Assembly: GCA_963972175.1 (NCBI GenBank)
Contig: CAXAVP010000213.1
Location: forward strand, 1 to 7,593
From: Arenibacter sp963972175
Lineage (GTDB): Bacteria > Bacteroidota > Bacteroidia > Flavobacteriales > Flavobacteriaceae
Direction: 5' to 3'
Length of the DNA stretch: 7,593 nucleotides
In this document: positions 1 through 6,410 of the stretch, in pieces
Layout of the letters: every line of letters starts with the position of its first letter
Position numbering within the stretch: the first letter of the stretch is position 1
Translations under genes and position numbers: made by a program
Notes under the pieces: model-generated
What the model was told of the DNA's origin: nothing
Database searches by the model: none
Seen by the model: only the letters and a program-made list of their open reading frames with translations

Positions 1-767
1 TTGTTTGTGTGCTGCTATTTTGGGCAGTGGATAATTTTTATACCCCTTCAAGCTATTCCTCACCCGCTGAGGTAGGGCATAAGACTAATATCCCGGAATT
101 TTTATGGCCAACCTCCACGACAGGGGAGATTGTTCAACATAGTTATTACGCTTTGTCTTATCATGAAGCCTATGAACAGGCGGAATGGGTGCTATATGTT
201 TTGGAGAAATCTCACTTAACCGGTGATGACAGGAAGAGGCCATTCTTTATTGAAGATCCATGGGTTGCTACTAAATCTGCGGATTGGAAAAATTATAGAG
301 GGTCAGGTTATGATAGGGGGCACCTTTGCCCGGCCGGGGATCGCAGATTCTCCGAGCTTGCCTACAATGAAACTTTTTATACCAGTAATATTAGTCCGCA
401 GCAGCGTGATTTTAACGCAGGAATTTGGAATCGTTTGGAGCAAAAAATAAGGTATTGGGCAAAGAAATGGGGTCCGCTGACGGTGGTTACAGCGGGAGTT
501 TTGGAAGAGGGGCTGCCTAGCATTGGGGAAGAAGATGTGGCCGTGCCCAAATTTTATTATAAAATTATAGCCAGAGGAGAAGGGAAGAATCTAAAACTAA
601 TTGCTTTTCTTTTCCCCCATAAAGAAGTTAATGGGGATTTAGAGCAATTTGTAGTTTCGGTAGATGAGGTGGAAACCCTGACAGGGATCGATTTCTTCCA
701 TGGTTTGCCCGATGATCATGAAGAAGCCCTAGAGCGTTCAAAAAGTGTTAAGGGTTGGAAATTCTAG
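1..767 (+). CDS. DNA/RNA non-specific endonuclease (His-Asn/DRGH family), 5' end cut by window edge
   Basis: Metal-dependent nuclease of the NUC1 / Endonuclease_NS family, which cleaves single- and double-stranded DNA and RNA. Counting from a GTG at 9, the active-site DRGH motif is at residues 102-105, with His105 the expected general base. Asn136 and Glu144 in FNAGIWNRLE match the metal-ligand Asn and the conserved Glu of the Serratia and Anabaena nucleases, with near-identical spacing (His+31, then +8). The C-terminal part carries the usual beta-rich core and ends near a TGIDFF motif. The frame is open to the left edge: codons before the GTG read Val-Cys and join a hydrophobic run (VCVLLFWAV). 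The visible start is therefore probably internal to a signal peptide or membrane anchor, and the true start lies outside the window. This implies an exported enzyme, which is an inference. The gene converges on rodA, and its TAG shares a CTAG with the rodA stop. The substrate and biological role (nutrient scavenging, eDNA turnover) are not visible. Confidence 0.92.
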   Translation, partial: VCVLLFWAVDNFYTPSSYSSPAEVGHKTNIPEFLWPTSTTGEIVQHSYYALSYHEAYEQAEWVLYVLEKSHLTGDDRKRPFFIEDPWVATKSADWKNYRGSGYDRGHLCPAGDRRFSELAYNETFYTSNISPQQRDFNAGIWNRLEQKIRYWAKKWGPLTVVTAGVLEEGLPSIGEEDVAVPKFYYKIIARGEGKNLKLIAFLFPHKEVNGDLEQFVVSVDEVETLTGIDFFHGLPDDHEEALERSKSVKGWKF

Positions 768-2047
768 GTAAGCTCATTTAATCTATTGGCATCCAATTTA
801 AGGAAAATGAACAATAGGGCCGAAAAGAACAATAAGCCCGATCCGCCATAGCTGAAAAACGGTAGAGGTATTCCTATAGTGGGCAGTACCCCGATGACCA
901 TTCCAATATTGATAAAGTAGTGCACGAACAAAATAGATATGACCCCATAACCGTACATACGGCTAAAGTGGTTCTTTTGACGTTCGGATAAATGAATTAG
1001 CCGTAAAAGCAGCAGGGTAAAAAGAATTACTACGGTAGCCGTACCAAGAAAGCCCCACTCTTCTCCAACCGTTGTAAAAATATAATCGGTATGTTGTTCT
1101 GGTACAAAATCCCCTTTGGTACGGGTGCCTTCCAAAAATCCTTTGCCATATAAACCACCAGATTCAATAGCCTTTTCGGATTGATAGGTGTTATAGCCAA
1201 TGGTTTTTCTGATCTCTTCCAATTTTTTGGGGTCTTTTTCAAGTCTTAGCCAAAGCCCAAAACGGTCCCTATGGCGTTGTTCGAAAACCGAATTAAAGAC
1301 AAAATTCACAGACAGGGAAAACAATATGATGGCAATATAGATAAGCGAAACCGGAATGATGGGTACCTTAAAAGACGGTTTTTTAAATAAAAGAAAGAGG
1401 GCCAACAACAAACCTAGGATTATAGCAACCCAAATGGTTCCAAACTTAAGGGTAAGAATAAAGATCAATACAACCATACTGCCTATTCCCAGATAATACA
1501 AGGGTAGTCCCTCCCTAAAAATAACGAATATTAAAGCGAAAAAGACCAGTGCACTTCCGGGGTCGGGCTGGGGAATGATCAAAAATGCCGGTAGCAAAAT
1601 AATCAATAGGGCGATCATTTGATCTTTTTGACGCTTTATGTCGGTTTGTATATCACTTAAATATTTGGCCAAAGCCAAGGCTGTTGCTACTTTGGCAAAC
1701 TCCGAGGGTTGTAAATTAAAGAAACCCAAGTTGTACCAGGAAGTGGCTCCAGCGATGGTTTTTCCAAATACAAATAATCCCAATAAAAGGACCAGGGATA
1801 TAATATAGAAAAGGCTGGAAAAGCGTTCGTAGAAATTGGCTTCCAAGGCTAGGATGATCACAATTGCCACAGCACTGGTTCCTATAAAAAATAGTTGCTT
1901 TCCATAAAGCGAAGCAAAATTAAATATAGACGGAGCGTCTTCGGTAAAGGTGCTGGAGTAGATGTTGATCCAACCTATAAAAACCAAGCAGATGTATAGT
2001 AGAACACTAAACCAGTCCAATCGTTTAAGAACACTTTTACCAGACAC
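764..2047 (-). CDS. rodA: Rod shape-determining protein RodA, SEDS peptidoglycan glycosyltransferase
   Basis: Integral membrane SEDS polymerase that joins lipid II into glycan strands during lateral wall growth, working with PBP2. It has 427 residues. Family signatures are QPSEF (113-117), QPDPGSAL (160-167), PEQHTD with the essential Asp321 in the large periplasmic loop, GEEWGFLG (328-335) and the C-terminal GVLPTIGIPLPFFSYGGS block (386-403). I count about 12 hydrophobic segments: 12-30, 50-69, 76-96, 113-131, 142-160, 164-179, 181-200, 204-222, 230-252, 334-350, 365-388 and 401-418. Positively charged loops fall on the cytoplasmic side. E. coli RodA is about 370 residues with 10 helices, so this protein is longer. 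A charged insert (about 268-283) precedes the catalytic loop. The start is GTG, 11 nt inside mrdA. An in-frame TAA lies only two codons upstream and the next Met is at 144, so GTG is the only plausible start. This is the last gene of the - strand cluster. Confidence 0.97.
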   Translation of the reverse strand: MSGKSVLKRLDWFSVLLYICLVFIGWINIYSSTFTEDAPSIFNFASLYGKQLFFIGTSAVAIVIILALEANFYERFSSLFYIISLVLLLGLFVFGKTIAGATSWYNLGFFNLQPSEFAKVATALALAKYLSDIQTDIKRQKDQMIALLIILLPAFLIIPQPDPGSALVFFALIFVIFREGLPLYYLGIGSMVVLIFILTLKFGTIWVAIILGLLLALFLLFKKPSFKVPIIPVSLIYIAIILFSLSVNFVFNSVFEQRHRDRFGLWLRLEKDPKKLEEIRKTIGYNTYQSEKAIESGGLYGKGFLEGTRTKGDFVPEQHTDYIFTTVGEEWGFLGTATVVILFTLLLLRLIHLSERQKNHFSRMYGYGVISILFVHYFINIGMVIGVLPTIGIPLPFFSYGGSGLLFFSALLFIFLKLDANRLNELT

Positions 2048-3905
2048 GCTCGTTTATTTTAAAGGGTTCTCCGCTATAGGGTTTGGCATATTCTTCTTCC
2101 AAGGTTTTTTCTAGCATTCTTTTTTCCAAATCTGTACGGCTAATTTCCCCTTTTAAGTATTTTTCAATCATTAGCGTGGCAATATGACCGGCATAACGAG
2201 ATCCATAATATCCATTTTCTATATATACCGCGATGGCTATTTTGGGTTTGTCTACCGGGGCAAAGGCTACAAATACGGAATTATCCGTAAGTTGGGTGCG
2301 TACACCGTTGATCCTGGTAAAATTTTCTACGGTTCCCGTTTTTCCTGCAATCTCAATATCCTTGATCTGTAACCATCTGGCCGTTCCCTTGTGATATACG
2401 TTGGCCATGCCTTCTATTACAGGTTCAAAATACTTTTTGTCTATTGAGGTATGCTTGGCTTCTGTGAATTTTGGGATGCTGATATCCTCGCCCCCTATTT
2501 TTTTTAGGACATGGGGTGTGTAGTAATGTCCTCTGTTGGCGATAGCTGCAGTCATGTTGGCCAATTGGATAGGGGTTACCTCTACCTCTCCCTGGCCTAT
2601 GGAATTGGATATGATGGTGGAAGAAGACCATCTTTTGCTACCGTATATCCTGTTATAATATTCTTTATTGGGAATCCTTCCAGGTCTCCCGGTAGGTAGG
2701 TCATAGCCCAAATAAGAGCCCAGACCAAAACTCTTCATATGCTTTTCCCATACATCCATACCTTCTGCCGATGTGGGGAATTGATCGTAAATTTTTCTAA
2801 AAGCCCCTGCAAAATAGGCGTTACAAGAGAGGTATATGCCCGAATTAAGGTCTCTGTTGCCACCGCCACAATGGCAACCTCTTTTTCTTCTTCCTACGTA
2901 GAATCCGTTGTAGCACTTAATAGTGGTTTCCGGAGTTACGGCTCCCTCTTGTAGTGCTACCAGGGCATTTAAGGTTTTAAATGGGGATCCGGGCGATTGG
3001 GAAGCCAAAATAGACCGGTCAAAAGTGGGTTTGGCAATAGTGTCATAGTGCAATTTGCTATAATTCTTGGACCTTTCCCTGCCCACCAAAAGTGCAGGGT
3101 CATAGGTGGGACCGGAAATTAGGGCGAGGATTTCCCCAGAGGCAGGCTCAATGGCCACCACACCGCCGTGTTTTCCTACCATTAGCTTTTCCCCGTACTC
3201 TTGAAGTGATTTATCCAGGGTGACGGTTATTTGTTTTCCTTGTTCAGGGAGGGTGTCCAGGGCACCGTCCTTGTAAGGGCCTATATCCCTATTAAAACGG
3301 TCCTTTTGAATGTACTTTACCCCTTTGCGTCCCCGTAAGATAGACTCGTATTCCTTTTCTATACCTGTAGTTCCTTTTAACTCTCCAGCGGCATAGGAAG
3401 GGTTTCGTTCCAAATCCCATTCATTTACCTCACTGATATAGCCCAATACATTGGCTCCGCTGTTTGTGTCATAATAGCGTAAGGACCTTTTTTGGATGTA
3501 AAAACCTTCAAATCGCCTCATCTTTTCCTGGAGCTTCCCGTAGTCTTCTTTTGAGAGTTGTGGCACCAATACTGAGGGTAATCTAGGGGAGTAAATCCTT
3601 GCTTTTTTTAGTTGGGAAATAAATTTCTCTTTATCTATTCCTAGAAGTTTACAAAACTCCAAAGTGTCCAAGGACTTTACTTCCCTAGGGATGACCATAA
3701 CGTCATAAGCAGGTTGGTTGGCCACTAAAAGTTTGCCATTTCTGTCGTAGATATAACCTCTCTCCGGATAATCGTAAACTGCTTTTATGGCCGGGTCCTC
3801 CAATATTTGGTTGGGGGAAAAACTAAATATCTGTAGATAGGACAATCTGCCGATAAAAGTTAATCCAACCAATAAGATAATGGACGACAATAGAAATTTT
3901 CTCAT
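2037..3905 (-). CDS. mrdA: Penicillin-binding protein 2 (elongasome D,D-transpeptidase)
   Basis: Class B PBP that cross-links new peptidoglycan in the periplasm as the partner of RodA, and a beta-lactam target. It has 622 residues, close to E. coli PBP2 (633). A short cytoplasmic tail and one membrane anchor (about 4-22) are followed by the PBP dimer/pedestal region (about 45-215, including YPERGYIYDRNG and the LKGTTGIEKEYE stretch). The transpeptidase domain runs from about 245 to 585. Catalytic motifs are SPFK (Ser307 nucleophile, Lys310), SCN (360-362) and KTG (522-524). A stretch rich in Cys and His (Cys331, Cys344, His345, Cys346) lies between the SxxK and SxN motifs, with Cys361 inside the SxN motif; it may bind metal. 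The ATG overlaps the mreD stop as ATGA, which is typical of translational coupling. The 3' end overlaps rodA by 11 nt. Being placed between mreD and rodA marks it as the elongation PBP2 rather than the division PBP3/FtsI. Confidence 0.96.
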   Translation of the reverse strand: MRKFLLSSIILLVGLTFIGRLSYLQIFSFSPNQILEDPAIKAVYDYPERGYIYDRNGKLLVANQPAYDVMVIPREVKSLDTLEFCKLLGIDKEKFISQLKKARIYSPRLPSVLVPQLSKEDYGKLQEKMRRFEGFYIQKRSLRYYDTNSGANVLGYISEVNEWDLERNPSYAAGELKGTTGIEKEYESILRGRKGVKYIQKDRFNRDIGPYKDGALDTLPEQGKQITVTLDKSLQEYGEKLMVGKHGGVVAIEPASGEILALISGPTYDPALLVGRERSKNYSKLHYDTIAKPTFDRSILASQSPGSPFKTLNALVALQEGAVTPETTIKCYNGFYVGRRKRGCHCGGGNRDLNSGIYLSCNAYFAGAFRKIYDQFPTSAEGMDVWEKHMKSFGLGSYLGYDLPTGRPGRIPNKEYYNRIYGSKRWSSSTIISNSIGQGEVEVTPIQLANMTAAIANRGHYYTPHVLKKIGGEDISIPKFTEAKHTSIDKKYFEPVIEGMANVYHKGTARWLQIKDIEIAGKTGTVENFTRINGVRTQLTDNSVFVAFAPVDKPKIAIAVYIENGYYGSRYAGHIATLMIEKYLKGEISRTDLEKRMLEKTLEEEYAKPYSGEPFKINERVW

Positions 3906-4411
3906 TCTTTTTTTACACTAAAGAGTGAACTCAACAATAGGCACAAAATTAAGGTGGCCATGCTAAAAAACATCGTTTTTTTCAAAATTAACAGTGTATT
4001 TGCGAAACTGAAAATTTCTATGGTAAAGAATACCAAATGATGTATTATAATTAATAACGCTAAAAACGTAAATTGTTGTGCCCTAGTAGTATTGGTTAGT
4101 TTAAAACTTTGAAATTCGTAGTTTACACCAAAGCAAAATCGCATAATGGTGGGTCGTAAATAGGCAATTGTAACCGTAGCGGCAGCATGTAAGGCTACCG
4201 TATCCGAAAAAAGGTCTACCGCAAAACCCAATAGGAAGCTGGTGAGCAAAAAGGCCGGTCTTTTTTTCTTTATCGGGTACCAGTAGAGGAATAGAATATA
4301 CACCATTGGGTTGATATATCCAAAAAAATTGAGCTTATTAAAAATAAGTACCTGTACCAATATCAATAGTACAAATCTTATCACATTAATAAAATAGCTA
4401 TTGCGGATCAT
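3902..4411 (-). CDS. mreD: Rod shape-determining protein MreD
   Basis: Small polytopic inner-membrane protein of the Rod complex, thought to link MreC, MreB and the synthases; no enzymatic activity is known for the family. It has 169 residues, close to the usual size (about 160-170). It is almost entirely hydrophobic, with about five or six membrane segments (roughly 11-25, 33-48, 53-68, 72-88, 114-137, 143-165). The best family-like stretch is GFAVDLFSD (62-70) followed by ALHAAATVTIAYLRP (73-87), resembling the conserved G-x-x-x-D-x-x-S/F region of MreD. MreD proteins diverge strongly, so the call rests partly on position between mreC and mrdA. Its ATG lies inside the last 14 nt of mreC and its TGA overlaps the mrdA ATG, so translation of all three is probably linked. 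Confidence 0.9.
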   Translation of the reverse strand: MIRNSYFINVIRFVLLILVQVLIFNKLNFFGYINPMVYILFLYWYPIKKKRPAFLLTSFLLGFAVDLFSDTVALHAAATVTIAYLRPTIMRFCFGVNYEFQSFKLTNTTRAQQFTFLALLIIIHHLVFFTIEIFSFANTLLILKKTMFFSMATLILCLLLSSLFSVKKE

Positions 4412-5219
4412 TATTGGTTTTGGCTTCTAATTGTTTTATTTCTTCCCTTTGGGTGTTGTCTATCACATAAATGCTCTTTATGGACGACATGTCGTTAAAC
4501 AGTTTAATGTCTATGCTATAGGCGTTTTGTGTATTGATCAGTTCAAAGCTCTTAATGGTCCCTATGGGGATATTTTCTGGAAAAATACTGGAGCTTGCCC
4601 CAGTGACTACGGTATCACCAATTTTAACGGGAACCAAACGCTCTATATCCGTTAGCTGTACGGTATTGAAATCTTTTTGATTCCAAATCAGTGAACCATA
4701 ATGGTTGGTGTTTTTGATCTTGGCATTTATTCGGGACCGTGTGTTGAGGATACTTTGGACCGTTGCAAAATTTTTAGAGGTGTTTTCTATTATTCCTAGA
4801 ATGCCATTGACGGTTATAACACCCATATCCGGTCCTATGCCATGCTTACTACCTTTGTTTATGGTGATGTAGTTGCGGGGAAGGCCGTAGCTGTTCTTTA
4901 TCACTTGGGAGGCTATGACCTTATAATGGATATTGCTGGTGTCAATCGTAATAGTGTCCTTTGTCTTTTGGTTGAATAAAATTGTCCGCAATCTTTTATT
5001 TTCTTCCACCAATTTTCTGTTTTCCTCCCCGAGACCGAAATAGGTAGTGATATTGCTGGTGGTTTTATAGATATTTCCCGTTAACCAGTTGGAGGAGTTA
5101 AAAAATTTGGATTGGTGATAGGAATGGGATTGTATGGTAAGCGCCAAGGAAATAGCCAGCAAGACAAGATATAGCAAGAAATTTTTATACCGTAATATAA
5201 AGTTGATGATCTGCTGCAT
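4398..5219 (-). CDS. mreC: Rod shape-determining protein MreC
   Basis: Periplasmic scaffold of the elongasome, anchored in the inner membrane, which in the family self-assembles and activates PBP2-RodA. It has 273 residues. A short cytoplasmic N-terminus is followed by one membrane segment (about 12-30). Next comes a short coiled coil (about 63-82, EENRKLVEENKRLR), then the two beta-barrel subdomains of the MreC C-terminal domain (about 98-255). These include YITINKGSKHGIGPDMGV (117-134) and the LVPVKIGDTVVTGASSSIFPENIPIGTI region (195-222), which is highly characteristic. It is shorter than E. coli MreC (367) and lacks the long Pro-rich tail seen there. The ATG directly follows an in-frame TGA, so no longer start is possible. 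A 108-nt spacer separates it from mreB, while its 3' end overlaps mreD by 14 nt. No clear Shine-Dalgarno is seen; the region before the ATG is A-rich, as is usual in Bacteroidota. Confidence 0.96.
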   Translation of the reverse strand: MQQIINFILRYKNFLLYLVLLAISLALTIQSHSYHQSKFFNSSNWLTGNIYKTTSNITTYFGLGEENRKLVEENKRLRTILFNQKTKDTITIDTSNIHYKVIASQVIKNSYGLPRNYITINKGSKHGIGPDMGVITVNGILGIIENTSKNFATVQSILNTRSRINAKIKNTNHYGSLIWNQKDFNTVQLTDIERLVPVKIGDTVVTGASSSIFPENIPIGTIKSFELINTQNAYSIDIKLFNDMSSIKSIYVIDNTQREEIKQLEAKTNNDPQ

Positions 5220-5327
5220 TCACTTGTATTGTTTTTAATGGCTTAATGAATGGATACCCATAATGAAATAAAGCCTGTTTACTGTTTGTTGCTATCTCAC
5301 GGCCAAGGTAATTGTGCTTCCCAAAGA
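5220..5327 (-). other. mreB-mreC spacer, no gene found
   Basis: This 108-nt spacer is the longest non-coding stretch in the window. I see no open frame with a start in it on either strand. It holds an imperfect inverted repeat, GGCTT (5240-5244) against AAGCC (5271-5275), with an inner ATGG/CCAT pair (5250-5253 and 5258-5261) around a 4-nt loop. There is no T-run on the - strand after it, so it is not a convincing terminator. Whether the spacer carries a secondary promoter, a processing site or nothing cannot be decided by eye. Confidence 0.5.
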
Positions 5328-6356
5328 CTATTTTATTAAAATGCTCTTGTATCGCTCCAAATTTTTCAATGCAATACCGGTTCCTCTAACAACGGCTCTT
5401 AAAGGATCTTCTGCTATGTAAACGGGCAAGTCTGTTTTTTGTGATAGTCGTCTGTCCAATCCTCTAAGCATAGAACCTCCACCTGCTAGGTATATCCCGG
5501 TATTGTAGATGTCTGCTGCCAGTTCTGGGGGTGTTTGTGATAGGGTTTCCATTACGGCATCCTCTACCCTTAAAATGGATTTATCCAAGGCCTTGGCTAT
5601 TTCCCTATAGGAAATGGATACCTGCTTGGGTTTTCCCGTTAAAAGGTCCCTTCCTTGTACCGACATTTCGTCTGGTGGACTTTGTAAATCCTCGGTAGCG
5701 GAACCAATTGTTATTTTTATATTCTCTGCTGTGCTCTCGCCAACATAAAGATTGTGCTGTGTTCTCATGTAATAGATGATGTCGTTGGTAAAAACGTCAC
5801 CCGCAATCTTGACCGATTTGTCACAGACAATCCCACCTAAGGCTATAACGGCAATTTCCGTAGTACCACCTCCTATGTCAACGATCATATTACCTTTGGG
5901 CTGCATAATATCCAATCCAATACCTATGGCCGCAGCCATAGGTTCGTGGATTAGATATACTTCTTTTCCGTTTACACGTTCGGCCGATTCTTTTACCGCC
6001 CTCATTTCAACTTCCGTAATTCCCGAGGGGATACAGATAACCATTCTTAAAGCCGGTGGAAACCACTTCTTCTTTAAGGCGGGGATGTTCTTGATGAACA
6101 TATTGATCATCTTTTCGGAAGCATCAAAATCCGCAATAACCCCATCCTTCAAGGGACGGATGGTTTTTATGTTTTCATGGGTCTTTCCTTGCATCATGTT
6201 GGCCTCCTTGCCTACGGCAATGATTTTTCCACTTATTCTGTCCCTTGCCACAATAGATGGGCTGTCTACCACCACTTTGTCGTTGTGAATGATGAGGGTA
6301 TTGGCAGTACCTAAATCTATTGCAATCTCCTCGGTTAAGAAATCAAAAAATCCCAT
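5328..6356 (-). CDS. mreB: Rod shape-determining protein MreB, bacterial actin homologue
   Basis: Cytoplasmic actin-like ATPase that forms short filaments under the inner membrane and orients the Rod wall-synthesis complex. It has 342 residues against 347 in E. coli. The actin-fold nucleotide site is complete: phosphate-1 loop IAIDLGTANTLI (11-22), the EPMAAAIGIGL stretch (138-148), phosphate-2 loop VDIGGGTTEIAV (159-170) and the adenosine motif GIYLAGGGSMLRGL (287-300). The N-terminal MGFFDFLTEE is amphipathic and could serve as the membrane-binding element. There is no truncation or odd residue in the motifs. The start is ATG, 54 nt after the purH stop. Lack of a clear terminator between purH and mreB leaves co-transcription possible, and mreB is the first of the five shape genes. 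Paralogues such as Mbl are unlikely given the location directly upstream of mreC. Confidence 0.99.
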   Translation of the reverse strand: MGFFDFLTEEIAIDLGTANTLIIHNDKVVVDSPSIVARDRISGKIIAVGKEANMMQGKTHENIKTIRPLKDGVIADFDASEKMINMFIKNIPALKKKWFPPALRMVICIPSGITEVEMRAVKESAERVNGKEVYLIHEPMAAAIGIGLDIMQPKGNMIVDIGGGTTEIAVIALGGIVCDKSVKIAGDVFTNDIIYYMRTQHNLYVGESTAENIKITIGSATEDLQSPPDEMSVQGRDLLTGKPKQVSISYREIAKALDKSILRVEDAVMETLSQTPPELAADIYNTGIYLAGGGSMLRGLDRRLSQKTDLPVYIAEDPLRAVVRGTGIALKNLERYKSILIK

Positions 6357-6410
6357 TTGTGTTATCTGGTTTCGGTTAAATTGTCAGTTTGATTGTTAAA
6401 AGTAATAAAA
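6357..6410 (-). other. purH-mreB spacer
   Basis: This 54-nt AT-rich gap lies between the purH TAA and the mreB ATG. I see no strong hairpin followed by a T-run, so a purH terminator is not evident and readthrough into mreB is plausible. On the - strand the octamer TACTTTTA (6404 down to 6397) matches the Bacteroidota -7 element TAnnTTTG in all but the last base, 40 nt before the mreB ATG, but no TTG sits at the expected -33 distance. A promoter here is only a possibility. Confidence 0.4.

Noticed and set aside
785..797. Perfect small inverted repeat ATTGG-CAT-CCAAT just after the nuclease stop, a candidate terminator
   Set aside because: The stem has only five pairs, is AT-rich and is not followed by a T-run on the + strand. 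It lies inside the rodA coding sequence.
5776..6288. 170-codon open frame on the + strand
   Set aside because: It lies fully antisense to mreB, whose protein is conserved throughout, and its translation resembles no family I recognise. It is a shadow frame of the highly constrained gene.
6397..6404. TACTTTTA on the - strand as an mreB promoter -7 element
   Set aside because: It misses the final G of TAnnTTTG, has no TTG at the -33 distance and sits in very AT-rich DNA where such matches arise by chance.
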